Shown here piece by piece: positions 36,552 to 44,850 of a stretch of 64,000 nt of DNA (the stretch's first letter is position 1; each line of letters starts with the position of its first letter). Source of the stretch: Pseudomonadota bacterium (GTDB lineage Bacteria > Pseudomonadota > Gammaproteobacteria > Ga0077536); assembly GCA_016719885.1 (NCBI GenBank), contig JADJYF010000020.1:62001-126000 (forward strand), written 5' to 3'. The notes beneath the pieces were generated by a model, which saw only the letters and a list, made by a program, of their open reading frames with translations, was not told the origin of the DNA and searched no databases. Both the position numbers and the translations under genes were made by a program.

Positions 36552-37766
36552 ATGCCCGCTTCCCATGCCCCCGCGCCGCGCCCGTGGTTGATGTTGAGTC
36601 TTGCCCTGCTGTGCCAGGTGGCGGTGTCGCTGGTGGTGCAGGGTGTGCCGACGCTCGCGCCCTTCCTGCAGGCCGATCTCGGTCTCACACGCGCCGAGGT
36701 CGGCATGTTCAATTCGGCGCTGATGGGCGGCTCGCTGGTGGCGATGTTCGCCGCCGGCTGGGTGGTGGATGTCAAGGGCGAGCGCGCGGCGCTGGTGTGG
36801 GGCAATGTGCTGGTCGGCCTGTTCTGCATGACCGTGATCGCCACCCATACTTTCGTCACCGCCCTCATCGCGCTGTTCTTTGCCGGCATCGGCGGCGCCT
36901 TTCCGACCCCGGCCGGCAGCAAGACCGTGATGGCGTGGTTCCCCATCCATCAACGCGGCATGGCCATGGGCGTGCGCCAGACCGGCATTCCGCTCGGCGG
37001 TGCGCTGGCGGCCGCCACCCTGCCCTTCATAGCGCATGTCGCCGGCTGGCGCGTGGCGGTGATGGCCGGCGGACTCGCCTGCTTCGCGAGCGCGGCGTTG
37101 TGCCAATGGGCGTATCGCGCGCCCGACACCGTGCAGCGCGCCACCAGCGTCGCGCAGCCGCTGTCGCGCTTTCGCGATTTCGCGTCGCGCGAAGTGGTGC
37201 TGCTCGGCATCGCCGGCGGACTCGCCACCCTCGGCCAGTTCACCTTGATCACCTATCTCGCCATCTATCTCAAGGAGAGCCAGGCCATCGCGGTCACGAC
37301 CTCGGCCAGCCTGCTGGTGATGGCGCAGGTGGCCGGCGCCAGCGGCCGCGTGCTGTGGGGCGTGGCCAGCGATCGCCTGTTCGGTCATCGGCGACGGCCG
37401 GCGCTGCTGTTGCCGGTCGCGCTGTCGGCGCTCGGCGCGCTGGCGCTCGGTTGGCTGCCCCACGGCACGCCGTTCTGGGTGATAGCGCTGCTGGTCACCG
37501 CCCATGCATTCTGTGCGCTGGGCTGGCACGGCAACTGGATCGCACTGGTGGCCGAGGTCGCCGGCCCCGAGCGCCAGGGCCGCACGGTCGGCGTGGCGAT
37601 GTCGATCATGTATCCATGCATCATCGTGTTTCCGCCGCTGTTCGGGTATTTCGTCGACCGCAGCCATTCGTGGCCGGGCGCCTGGACCGGCCTTGCCGTG
37701 GTGCTGGTCATCGCCACGGCCTTGATACGCCTGGTCGACGAGCGCAGCCTTGCGCAACGCAACTGA
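36552..37766 (+). CDS. MFS transporter (12 membrane segments)
   Basis: 404-residue major facilitator permease. The A-like motif lies after helix 2 (GWVVDVKGERAALVWG), and GIGGAFPTPAGSKTVMAWFP and GMAMGVRQTGIPLGGALAA are typical of the NarK/oxalate-formate or CynX-type groups. GVASDRLFGHRRRP is the second-half A motif. The neighbouring acyl-CoA dehydrogenase gene starts 36 bases downstream, so it may import a carboxylic acid for that pathway; this is inferred from position only. Confidence 0.88.
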   Translation: MPASHAPAPRPWLMLSLALLCQVAVSLVVQGVPTLAPFLQADLGLTRAEVGMFNSALMGGSLVAMFAAGWVVDVKGERAALVWGNVLVGLFCMTVIATHTFVTALIALFFAGIGGAFPTPAGSKTVMAWFPIHQRGMAMGVRQTGIPLGGALAAATLPFIAHVAGWRVAVMAGGLACFASAALCQWAYRAPDTVQRATSVAQPLSRFRDFASREVVLLGIAGGLATLGQFTLITYLAIYLKESQAIAVTTSASLLVMAQVAGASGRVLWGVASDRLFGHRRRPALLLPVALSALGALALGWLPHGTPFWVIALLVTAHAFCALGWHGNWIALVAEVAGPERQGRTVGVAMSIMYPCIIVFPPLFGYFVDRSHSWPGAWTGLAVVLVIATALIRLVDERSLAQRN

Positions 37767-37802
37767 CATCCGCAAGACAAGACAAATAGTGAGGACTTGA
37801 AC

Positions 37803-39086
37803 ATGTGGTCATTCGCCACTGACCCCGATTTCCAGGAGCAACTCGACTGGATAGATCATTTCGTCAAGCACGAAGTCGAGCCGCTCGACCACCTGCTCGG
37901 CAGCCAGTGGAACATCCACGACCCGCGCTTTGTGAAACTGGTGCGGCCGCTGCAGGCCAAGGTGCGCGCGCGCGGCCTGTGGGCCTGCCATCTCGGGCCG
38001 CATCTCGGCGGCAAGGGTTACGGCCAGTTGAAGCTCGCGCTCATGAACGAATTGTTCGGTCGCTCGCGCTTCGGACCCATCGTGTTCGGCGCCCAGGCGC
38101 CCGACACCGGCAACGCCGAGATCCTGGCCCACTACGGCACGCCGGAACAGAAGAAGCGCTTTCTCGAGCCGTTGCTAGCCAACGACATCGTGTCGTGCTT
38201 TTCCATGACCGAGCCGCAGGGCGGCGCCGATCCGCTGGTGTTCACCACGCGCGCCGTGCAGGACGGCGACGAGTGGGTGATCGACGGCGAGAAATGGTTT
38301 TCCTCGAACGCGCGCTACGCGGCGTTCTACATCGTCATGGCCATCACCGATCCCGAGGCCGCGCCCTACAAGCGCATGTCGATGTTCATCGTGCCGGCCG
38401 ACACGCCCGGCGTCGAAATCAAGCGCAACCTGACCTTCTACGGCGAGCCGGAAGCGACCCACGCCTACATGGCCTACAAGGCAGTGCGGGTGCCGAAGGA
38501 GAACATGCTCGGCGGTCGCGGCGATGCCTTCGTGGTGGCGCAGGTGCGCCTCGGCGGCGGCCGTCTGCACCACGCCATGCGCACCGTCGCGCAGGCGCGG
38601 CGCGCGCTGGAGATGATGTGCGAGCGGGCCTTGTCACGCACCACCAAGGGTGAACTGCTGGCGCGCAAGCAGATGGTGCAGGAGAAGATTGCCGACTCGT
38701 GGGTGCAGCTGCGCCAGTTCCGCCTGCTGGTGCTGGAAACCGCGTGGCTGTGCGACCAGGGCCATGACTACAAAGCGGTGCGCAAGAACATCGCGGCAGT
38801 GAAAGCCGTGATGCCCAAGGTGCTGCACGATATCTCCGAGCGCGCGCTGCACCTGCACGGCTCGCTCGGCCTGTCGACGGAAATGCCGTTCGCGGACTGG
38901 CTGGTCAATTCCTACCACGTCGGCCTGGCCGACGGCCCGACCGAAGTGCACAAGATCACGGTCGCGCGCGAAGTCTTGAAGGAATACGAAGGCACCACCA
39001 AGCTCTTCCCCGACTATCACAACTTGAGCGAAGCGGAGCGCGCCCATGATCTGTACGACGCATTGCTCGACGGCAGCGACGACTAG
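37803..39086 (+). CDS. Acyl-CoA dehydrogenase
   Basis: 427-residue flavoprotein oxidising an acyl-CoA at C2-C3. The flavin-binding strand CFSMTEPQGGADPLVFTTRA and GEKWFSSNA are clear, and the C-terminal helical domain has GSLGLSTEMPFADW and GPTEVHKITVAREVL, the ending typical of long- or branched-chain ACADs. GAGGA seven bases before ATG 37803 fixes the start. Follows the MFS permease and precedes an FMN-binding protein by 12 bases; the three are probably one transcript. Confidence 0.9.
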   Translation: MWSFATDPDFQEQLDWIDHFVKHEVEPLDHLLGSQWNIHDPRFVKLVRPLQAKVRARGLWACHLGPHLGGKGYGQLKLALMNELFGRSRFGPIVFGAQAPDTGNAEILAHYGTPEQKKRFLEPLLANDIVSCFSMTEPQGGADPLVFTTRAVQDGDEWVIDGEKWFSSNARYAAFYIVMAITDPEAAPYKRMSMFIVPADTPGVEIKRNLTFYGEPEATHAYMAYKAVRVPKENMLGGRGDAFVVAQVRLGGGRLHHAMRTVAQARRALEMMCERALSRTTKGELLARKQMVQEKIADSWVQLRQFRLLVLETAWLCDQGHDYKAVRKNIAAVKAVMPKVLHDISERALHLHGSLGLSTEMPFADWLVNSYHVGLADGPTEVHKITVAREVLKEYEGTTKLFPDYHNLSEAERAHDLYDALLDGSDD

Positions 39087-39098
39087 GTCGACGGTCTC

Positions 39099-40085
39099 GT
39101 GACGAACGCGGACCAGGGCGACGCGGACAAGGCCTCGCCCTTCCACGCCGGCGAAGCGGACCTGCAGGCGCGCGCCGGCGTGCGCGAGCGCATCGAGCAG
39201 CTTGGCCAGGTGGTGATCCGCGACCACCTCATCGAGCAGCACCGCGACTTCTTCGCGCTGTTGCCGACGGTGCTGGTGAGCGCCCTCGACCCGCGCGGCC
39301 AGGTGTGGGCCGGCATGTTGGCCGGCGCGCCGGGCTTCGTGCATGCACTGGACGCGATGCACCTGCGCATCGATGCGCTGCCGCGCGGCGATGACCCACT
39401 GGCCGGTGGCATCGTCGTCGGCGCGCCCGTCGGGATGCTGGGGCTGCAAGCCCACACCCGCCGCCGCAATCGCATGAACGGTGAAGTGAGCGCGGTCGAC
39501 GCCGAGGGTTTCACGGTGGCGGTGCGCCAGAGTTTCGGCAACTGCCCGAAATACATCCAGGCGCGCGAGGCGCGCTGGCTCGGCGGCGTGCCGCAGGGAG
39601 GCCGCGAGCTTGGCGGCGCGCTGCTCGATGATGCCCTGCGCGCCCGCATCCGCGGTGCCGACACCTTCTTCGTCGCCAGCCGTTCTCGCGATAGCCACGC
39701 CGCGCGCGACGGCGGCACGGGACTCGACATATCACACCGCGGCGGCAGGCCGGGCTTCATCCGCATCGACGACAGCGCCACGCACAGCGTGCTGGTGATC
39801 CCCGATTTCGTCGGCAACTTCCTGTTCAACACGCTCGGCAACCTGCTCGAACATCCTGCCTGCGCGCTGCTGTTCGTCGACCACGAGCACGGCGGGCTGT
39901 TGCAGTTGATGGGCGACGGCGAGATTGAATGGCAAGGTGCGGAGGTGGCGCGCTTCAAAGGCGCCGAACGCCTGTGGCGTTTCCACTTGCGCGGCAGCGT
40001 GTGGCGGCCGGGCGTGTTGCCGGTACGCTGGAGCGAAGCCGAACTGGCGCCGCAACTGAACGATTTGGGTGAATGGCCCCTGTAG
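39099..40085 (+). CDS. Pyridoxamine-5'-phosphate-oxidase-family FMN-binding protein
   Basis: 328-residue protein of the larger two-part PPOX family. The split-barrel core is seen as TVLVSALDPRGQVWAGMLAGAPGFV and again as DTFFVASRSRD, HSVLVIPDFVGNFLFNTLGNLLEHPACALLFVDHEHGGLLQLMGDGEIEW. Begins with GTG 12 bases after the acyl-CoA dehydrogenase. The TAG stop codon at 40083-40085 lies inside the head of a family B repeat. Probably a flavin-dependent electron-transfer or detoxifying protein. Confidence 0.8.
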   Translation: MTNADQGDADKASPFHAGEADLQARAGVRERIEQLGQVVIRDHLIEQHRDFFALLPTVLVSALDPRGQVWAGMLAGAPGFVHALDAMHLRIDALPRGDDPLAGGIVVGAPVGMLGLQAHTRRRNRMNGEVSAVDAEGFTVAVRQSFGNCPKYIQAREARWLGGVPQGGRELGGALLDDALRARIRGADTFFVASRSRDSHAARDGGTGLDISHRGGRPGFIRIDDSATHSVLVIPDFVGNFLFNTLGNLLEHPACALLFVDHEHGGLLQLMGDGEIEWQGAEVARFKGAERLWRFHLRGSVWRPGVLPVRWSEAELAPQLNDLGEWPL

Positions 40086-40151
40086 GTGCGAATTCATTCG
40101 CACATCTGCGCGTCAGACCCACAATGCGTCTTTGTGGGTCAGACTTCAGTC
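40081..40151. repeat. Composite of family B and family A repeat units
   Basis: A full family B unit (40081-40104) is followed at once by a truncated inverted family A end (GTCAGACCCACA, 40112-40123) and a direct, 3'-eroded family A unit (40133-40151). It lies between convergent genes and contains the stop codon of the upstream gene. Confidence 0.85.
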
Positions 40152-40209
40152 GCTCAGGAGCCTTGCGTTCAACGTCAGGCCGTCGCCGCCCAAAGACAAC
40201 ATTGCAACG

Positions 40210-41934
40210 CTACGCCACCTGCTGCTGCGCCCACCAGCGGCGCACCGAGGCGTTCACTTCGGCGGCGTGGAATCGCGCGACCTTGTTGCTCGGCGCCAGC
40301 GCTTCTTCGTAGAAGAAGGTCGGCAGTTCGTCATCGACCTCGGTGAAGCCGGCGGCGCGATTGAACTCGGCTTCCATGCGCAGGGTCTGGCGGCCGAGCG
40401 CGCGGAACCAATCGACGCCGAAGGACGTGCCGCAGGCGGCATTGATGGAATCGACCACCATCTCGATATTGGCATTCGTCACCGAGCGGCCGAACACGCA
40501 CAGCCCCAGCGAATCGGCGGTGGCGCACAGGGTCTGCATTTCCATGCTGACGTCCACCAGTTCGTCGACGTTCTTGCCGCTGCATTCGAACTTCGGCGCG
40601 TTGCCGGTGGTGTGATCGGCGCCCTGCGCGGTGACCATCATCGAAATGCCGGTCACTTCGATGACGCGCGGGTCATAGGCGCTGATGCCCTGCTTCTTGA
40701 TCACCGGACAGCGCGCCACGTTGTAATGCTGGCCAACCGCCGCCGTGCCGCGCGCCCACAGTCGCCCGTCGGCGCTGCCGGCGCGCAGTTCCTCCATCAC
40801 GCGCGTGAGGAACGCGACGTCGCCGAAAGGCGCGAGTCCCGCATCCAGCAGCACACCCATCATGGCGCCGGTTTCGATAGTGTCGATGCCGAGGTCGTTG
40901 GCGTGCCAGTTGAGGCGCGCGAGATCGTCGGGGTCGGTCAGGCCGCAGTTGGTGCCCATCAGGCCCAGGGTCTCGTATTCCACCGGTGAGACGATTTCAC
41001 GACCGTCGGCATCGGCGTAGACATTGCTGCATTCGATGAGGCAGCCGGGCATGCAGGCATGGGAGGTTTCGCCGCCGCGCGACTGGTTCTGGGCGCGGAT
41101 GAAATCGCCGCCCATCTTCAACACGCCCTTGGCGATATCGACCTGTTGACCGGAGGTGAAATTGTTCACCGGCAGGCCACCGACATGGTTGGTGTAGTCG
41201 GCCATCATCGCCGTGCCGTAGTCCTTCAGCACGTTGACCGCCTCGTCGGCACGCAGCTTGGCGCCGTAGTCCTTGATGCTGCCGAGCACCTTCTTGCGAT
41301 CGTGGAAGGTCGGCATGCGGTCGAGGTCGATGACGATGGCCTTGAGCTTCTTCACGCCCATCACCGCGCCTACACCGCCACGGGCCGCGAGGCGCGCCGG
41401 CCGCTTGTCGGTGTCGCTCATGGAAATGCCGGCCAACAGACCGCCGTACTCACCCACCGGCCCGCAGATGGCGACGCTGACTTTCTGGCCATAGACCTCG
41501 TGCAGCATGGCGGCGGTTTCGAACGTGCCGCGGCCGAGATAGGGCGTGCCGCTGGTGAATTCGACCGTGCCGTCCTTCTTGAGGTACATCACCGTCCAGT
41601 CGTCGCAGCCGCCATGGAGCGTGAAACCGGCAATCGAGAGCTGGCCCATGGCGAGGCCGAAAGAGCCGCCGGCATTGGCTTCCTTGATGCCGCCGGTCAG
41701 GGGACTCTTGCAGCCGACACTGGTGCGGTTGGCATTGGACCAGTTGCTGCCCGCGAACGGCCCCGCCGAGAAGATCAGCGGGTTGTCGGTGCTGAGCGGG
41801 TCGACGCTGGCGGCGCCCAGTTCGAGCAGGGTCTTGGCGATGAAGTAACGGCCGGCGTGGGCCACCTGCTCGCCGCTGAAGGTCTCTTCGCGCACGCTGC
41901 GCTGGGCGAGATCGATGTGGAGATATTTGCGCAT
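40210..41934 (-). CDS. Aldehyde ferredoxin oxidoreductase family (tungstopterin) enzyme
   Basis: 574 residues. N-terminal pterin-binding segments LSTDNPLIFSAGPFAGSNW and SVGCKSPLTGGIKEANAGG are typical of AOR. The cluster-binding cysteines are spaced SHACMPGCLIEC (Cx3Cx3C) instead of the usual Cx2Cx3C, and a later Cys (SLGLCVFG) fits the fourth ligand. The family oxidises aldehydes to acids, or reduces aryl-CoA in the BamB branch, with ferredoxin-type acceptors. GAGGA six bases before the second ATG favours 41934. No ferredoxin or cofactor genes lie nearby. Confidence 0.87.
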   Translation of the reverse strand: MRKYLHIDLAQRSVREETFSGEQVAHAGRYFIAKTLLELGAASVDPLSTDNPLIFSAGPFAGSNWSNANRTSVGCKSPLTGGIKEANAGGSFGLAMGQLSIAGFTLHGGCDDWTVMYLKKDGTVEFTSGTPYLGRGTFETAAMLHEVYGQKVSVAICGPVGEYGGLLAGISMSDTDKRPARLAARGGVGAVMGVKKLKAIVIDLDRMPTFHDRKKVLGSIKDYGAKLRADEAVNVLKDYGTAMMADYTNHVGGLPVNNFTSGQQVDIAKGVLKMGGDFIRAQNQSRGGETSHACMPGCLIECSNVYADADGREIVSPVEYETLGLMGTNCGLTDPDDLARLNWHANDLGIDTIETGAMMGVLLDAGLAPFGDVAFLTRVMEELRAGSADGRLWARGTAAVGQHYNVARCPVIKKQGISAYDPRVIEVTGISMMVTAQGADHTTGNAPKFECSGKNVDELVDVSMEMQTLCATADSLGLCVFGRSVTNANIEMVVDSINAACGTSFGVDWFRALGRQTLRMEAEFNRAAGFTEVDDELPTFFYEEALAPSNKVARFHAAEVNASVRRWWAQQQVA

Positions 41935-42041
41935 CGGCATTCCTCGCGTGGCATTTTCTGATCTGGCGCCAGTATATCGGCACGGGCGGCCCGCGCCGCA
42001 TTCCCGCGCGGAGAGTGTGGCTGAAGCCGCCCGGCGCCGCC

Positions 42042-42788
42042 TCAGTCGTCGTCGATGTGCTTGCGCAACTCGATGGGCGCCACGGTGCGGCGCCGCAGAC
42101 GTAGATTGAGCATTTCCACCGACACCGAGAAGGCCATGGCGAAGTAGATGTAGCCCTTCGGGATATGGAATTCCAGGCCCTCACCGATCAACGCCACGCC
42201 GATCAGCACCAGGAAGCTCAAGGCCAGCATCTTGATGGTCGGATGGGCATCGACGAAATCCGAGATCGGGCCCGACGCGACCATCATCACCGCCACCGCG
42301 ATCATGATGGCCGCGATCATGATCTCGACATCACTGGCGAGGCCGACGGCGGTGATGACCGAATCCAGCGAGAACACGATATCGAGCACGCCGATCTGGA
42401 TGATGGTGCTGAAGAAGGTGGCGTGGCCGCCGGCCGCGTTGCCGGTGTCTTCCACGCCTTCGAGTGAATGGTGGATCTCGAGCGTCGACTTGGCGAGCAG
42501 GAACAGGCCGCCGCCGATCAGGATGAAATCACGGCCCGACAGGTCGATGCCCATCACGCTCACCAGCGTGGCCTTGAGCTTCATTATCCAGGTCAGTGCC
42601 AGCAGCAGCATGATGCGCGTGGCCATGGCGAAGCCGAGGCCGATCACGCGCGCGCGCTTGCGCTGTTCCGGCGGCAGGCGGCCGACAAGAATCGCAATGA
42701 AGATGATGTTATCGATGCCGAGTACGATCTCGAGGAACGTGAGGGTGGCCAATGCCACCCAGGCTTCCGGGGAACTCAACCATTCCAT
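42042..42788 (-). CDS. TerC-family membrane protein
   Basis: 248 residues with about seven helices. The signature Asp-containing segments are LEIVLGIDNIIFIAILVGRLP in the first helix region and GVLDIVFSLDSVITAVGL in the fourth, both typical of TerC proteins, which are linked to Mn or Ca export coupled to protein secretion. It starts 6 bases after the stop of the CMP-sugar synthetase gene, so it is probably transcribed with the nonulosonic acid module. There is no CorC/CBS domain. Confidence 0.9.
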   Translation of the reverse strand: MEWLSSPEAWVALATLTFLEIVLGIDNIIFIAILVGRLPPEQRKRARVIGLGFAMATRIMLLLALTWIMKLKATLVSVMGIDLSGRDFILIGGGLFLLAKSTLEIHHSLEGVEDTGNAAGGHATFFSTIIQIGVLDIVFSLDSVITAVGLASDVEIMIAAIMIAVAVMMVASGPISDFVDAHPTIKMLALSFLVLIGVALIGEGLEFHIPKGYIYFAMAFSVSVEMLNLRLRRRTVAPIELRKHIDDD

Positions 42789-42794
42789 CTTCGT

Positions 42795-43943
42795 TCAGGC
42801 CTCGCTGTCTGGCGCCACGCGCGCACGTATGAGATCACAAAATTCACGCACCGCGCCGGCGCCGCCGCCGGCCTGGCACAGGTAGTTCACCGCGCGCCGC
42901 ACCTCCGGCACCGCATCGGCCGGGCAGCTCGACAAGCCCACCGCGCGCAGCCCGGGGAGATCGTTGAGATCGTCCCCGATGTAGGCAATTTGCGCCAGGC
43001 TCACGCCGAATCGCGGGGCGTGTTCGTCGAGCCACGCGCGCTTGTCCTTCACGCCCGGAAAATAATCCGTGATACCGAGCTTGCGCATGCGCGCGCGCAC
43101 CACCGCGCTGTTCTCGGCCGTCACCACGCACACCCGCACGCCGGCATCGCGCAGCATCAGCATGCCCTTGGCATCGCGCGTGTCGAATTTTTTCAGGGCC
43201 TCGCCGTGGCCGTCGTAGTACATGCCGGCGTCGGTCAAGGTGCCGTCGACGTCCACCACCAGCAGCCGGACATCGTGGGCGGCGGCGATGCGTGGCCTGA
43301 GCAGCGCCTCGACGACAGGCCAGTCGGCGGGCTCGTCGAGTTCCGCCGCGCACTCCTCGTGCATCACGTGTACGCCGATGCGACCACCGAGACGCACATG
43401 GGTTTCATCCAGCAGGCGGCGGCGGGTGAAATAAAACGCGCCGTTCTCCATCACGGTGCCGGCGAAGTCCTGGCGTCGCGGCCGCCGGGCAGGGTCGTAA
43501 TTGAGCGCCTGGCCGTCGTGACGCCAGAAGAAGCGTTTCAATTCCACGCCGGTCAGCAATGAATCGAGCTGTTCGGCTTCGAAGCGTGCGCGCGCCGCGC
43601 GAAAGTCCTCGCTGCGCGTCAGGGGCGAGGTGGCCTGGATGAGGCACAGCACGTCGCACTCGACCTGGGCGGCAAGTTCCAGCATCACCGATTCGCTGCT
43701 CGCGGTGTCGCTGGCATTGGCCGGGTCGCGGTCGACAACCTCGACACGCGCGCCGAAACGCGCGCGCGCGTCGGCACGGATGTCGGCGTCGTCCGAGGCC
43801 ACGTAGATGGCATCGAAGCAGCCCGACTCCAACGCTGCCGTGAGGCTCCAGGCGTACAGCGGCCGCCCGGCGATGCTGCGCAGGTTCTTGCCCGGGATGG
43901 ACTTCGAGCCACCGCGCAGCGGCAGCAGCGCGACCCAGCGCAT
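42795..43943 (-). CDS. Bifunctional CMP-nonulosonate cytidylyltransferase (NeuA-like) fused to a KdsC-like phosphatase
   Basis: 382 residues in two domains. The N-terminal 215 are an acylneuraminate cytidylyltransferase: LLPLRGGSKSIPGKNLRSIAGRPLYAW, CLIQATSPLTRSEDF and ENGAFYFTRRR. From residue 225 a HAD-IIIA (KdsC/YrbI) phosphatase follows: VVDVDGTLTDAGMYY with both catalytic Asp, VVTAENS, and GDDLNDLPGLRAVG. One enzyme would thus activate a nonulosonic acid with CTP and remove phosphate from the 9-phosphate. Its ATG overlaps the synthase gene stop by one base. Vertebrate CMAS has a comparable layout. Confidence 0.9.
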   Translation of the reverse strand: MRWVALLPLRGGSKSIPGKNLRSIAGRPLYAWSLTAALESGCFDAIYVASDDADIRADARARFGARVEVVDRDPANASDTASSESVMLELAAQVECDVLCLIQATSPLTRSEDFRAARARFEAEQLDSLLTGVELKRFFWRHDGQALNYDPARRPRRQDFAGTVMENGAFYFTRRRLLDETHVRLGGRIGVHVMHEECAAELDEPADWPVVEALLRPRIAAAHDVRLLVVDVDGTLTDAGMYYDGHGEALKKFDTRDAKGMLMLRDAGVRVCVVTAENSAVVRARMRKLGITDYFPGVKDKRAWLDEHAPRFGVSLAQIAYIGDDLNDLPGLRAVGLSSCPADAVPEVRRAVNYLCQAGGGAGAVREFCDLIRARVAPDSEA

Positions 43944-44830
43944 CAGCGCAGGTGCACGCCGGGCAGACGCTTGAGCTTGGCGCGCTGGGGCGCCTCGATG
44001 TCGAGAATGGCGGTCGGCTTGTGGGTCAGCGCGGTGGCCACCGCGCGTACGTCGCGCACCAGTTTGCGCAGGCCATCGGGCTCGAGCGAGGCCGGGTGAT
44101 CGGTGCCCTTCCAGGTGCGATCGAGCGTGAAGTGACGCTCCACCCAGTTGGCGCCCAGGGTCACCGCCGCGACGTCGACGGCGATGCCGAGATGATGGCC
44201 TGAGAAACCGATGTCCTTGACGCGATGGGCATACAGTTCGCGCAGGCGCGCCACTTCCAGCAGGCAGACCTGGTCGAACGGCACCGGGTAGCCCGAGGTG
44301 CAGGCGTACAGCACCACGCGGTTGTGCACGTCGAGCCGCTCGAGCAAGGTCACGATCTCTTCCTGCTCGGCGGGCGTGGTCATGCCCATGGAGATATGGA
44401 TCTCACCGGCGTAATCGCGGGCCAGGAATTCCAGCATCTCGAAATGCAGGTTGCAGGCCGACGGCACCTTCAGCATGTAGGGATTGAGCGCCGCCATTTC
44501 GCGCGCCGAAGTCATGTCCCACACCGAGGTCGAATAGCCGATGCCGAACTCCTCGCACCAGCGCATGAGTTGGCGATGCTGGTCGGGGTCGAACTCCAGG
44601 AACTCGCGATGCGCGCCGTAGGTGTCGCCATAGCTGTTGGCGGGATTGGGATGCGGGGCGTTGTATTCCTCGGCCGTCAGCAGTTCACGGTTGCAGCGCT
44701 TCTGGAACTTGACGAAGTCGGCCTTGGCGAAGCGCGCCGCGGATTCGATCAAATCGCGGGCGATGGCCATCTCGCCTTTGTGGTTGCAGCCGATTTCGGC
44801 TACCACGCGTGGATGCGGTCGTTGGCTCAC
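43943..44830 (-). CDS. N-acylneuraminate/nonulosonate synthase (NeuB family) without SAF domain
   Basis: 295 residues: a TIM-barrel synthase that condenses an N-acyl-hexosamine with phosphoenolpyruvate. Motifs include VVAEIGCNHKGEM, KFQKR, KVPSACN, STGM-like HISMGMTTPAEQEE, GFSGHHLGIAVDVAAVTLGA and ERHFTLDRTWKGTDHPASLEPDGL. The usual C-terminal antifreeze (SAF) domain, about 60 residues, is missing. GTG 44830 is chosen because AAGGAG lies seven bases upstream. Sits between the surface-carbohydrate gene and the cytidylyltransferase in one operon. Confidence 0.9.
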   Translation of the reverse strand: MSQRPHPRVVAEIGCNHKGEMAIARDLIESAARFAKADFVKFQKRCNRELLTAEEYNAPHPNPANSYGDTYGAHREFLEFDPDQHRQLMRWCEEFGIGYSTSVWDMTSAREMAALNPYMLKVPSACNLHFEMLEFLARDYAGEIHISMGMTTPAEQEEIVTLLERLDVHNRVVLYACTSGYPVPFDQVCLLEVARLRELYAHRVKDIGFSGHHLGIAVDVAAVTLGANWVERHFTLDRTWKGTDHPASLEPDGLRKLVRDVRAVATALTHKPTAILDIEAPQRAKLKRLPGVHLR

Positions 44831-44850
44831 TGGCCTGCTCCTTACAACTG

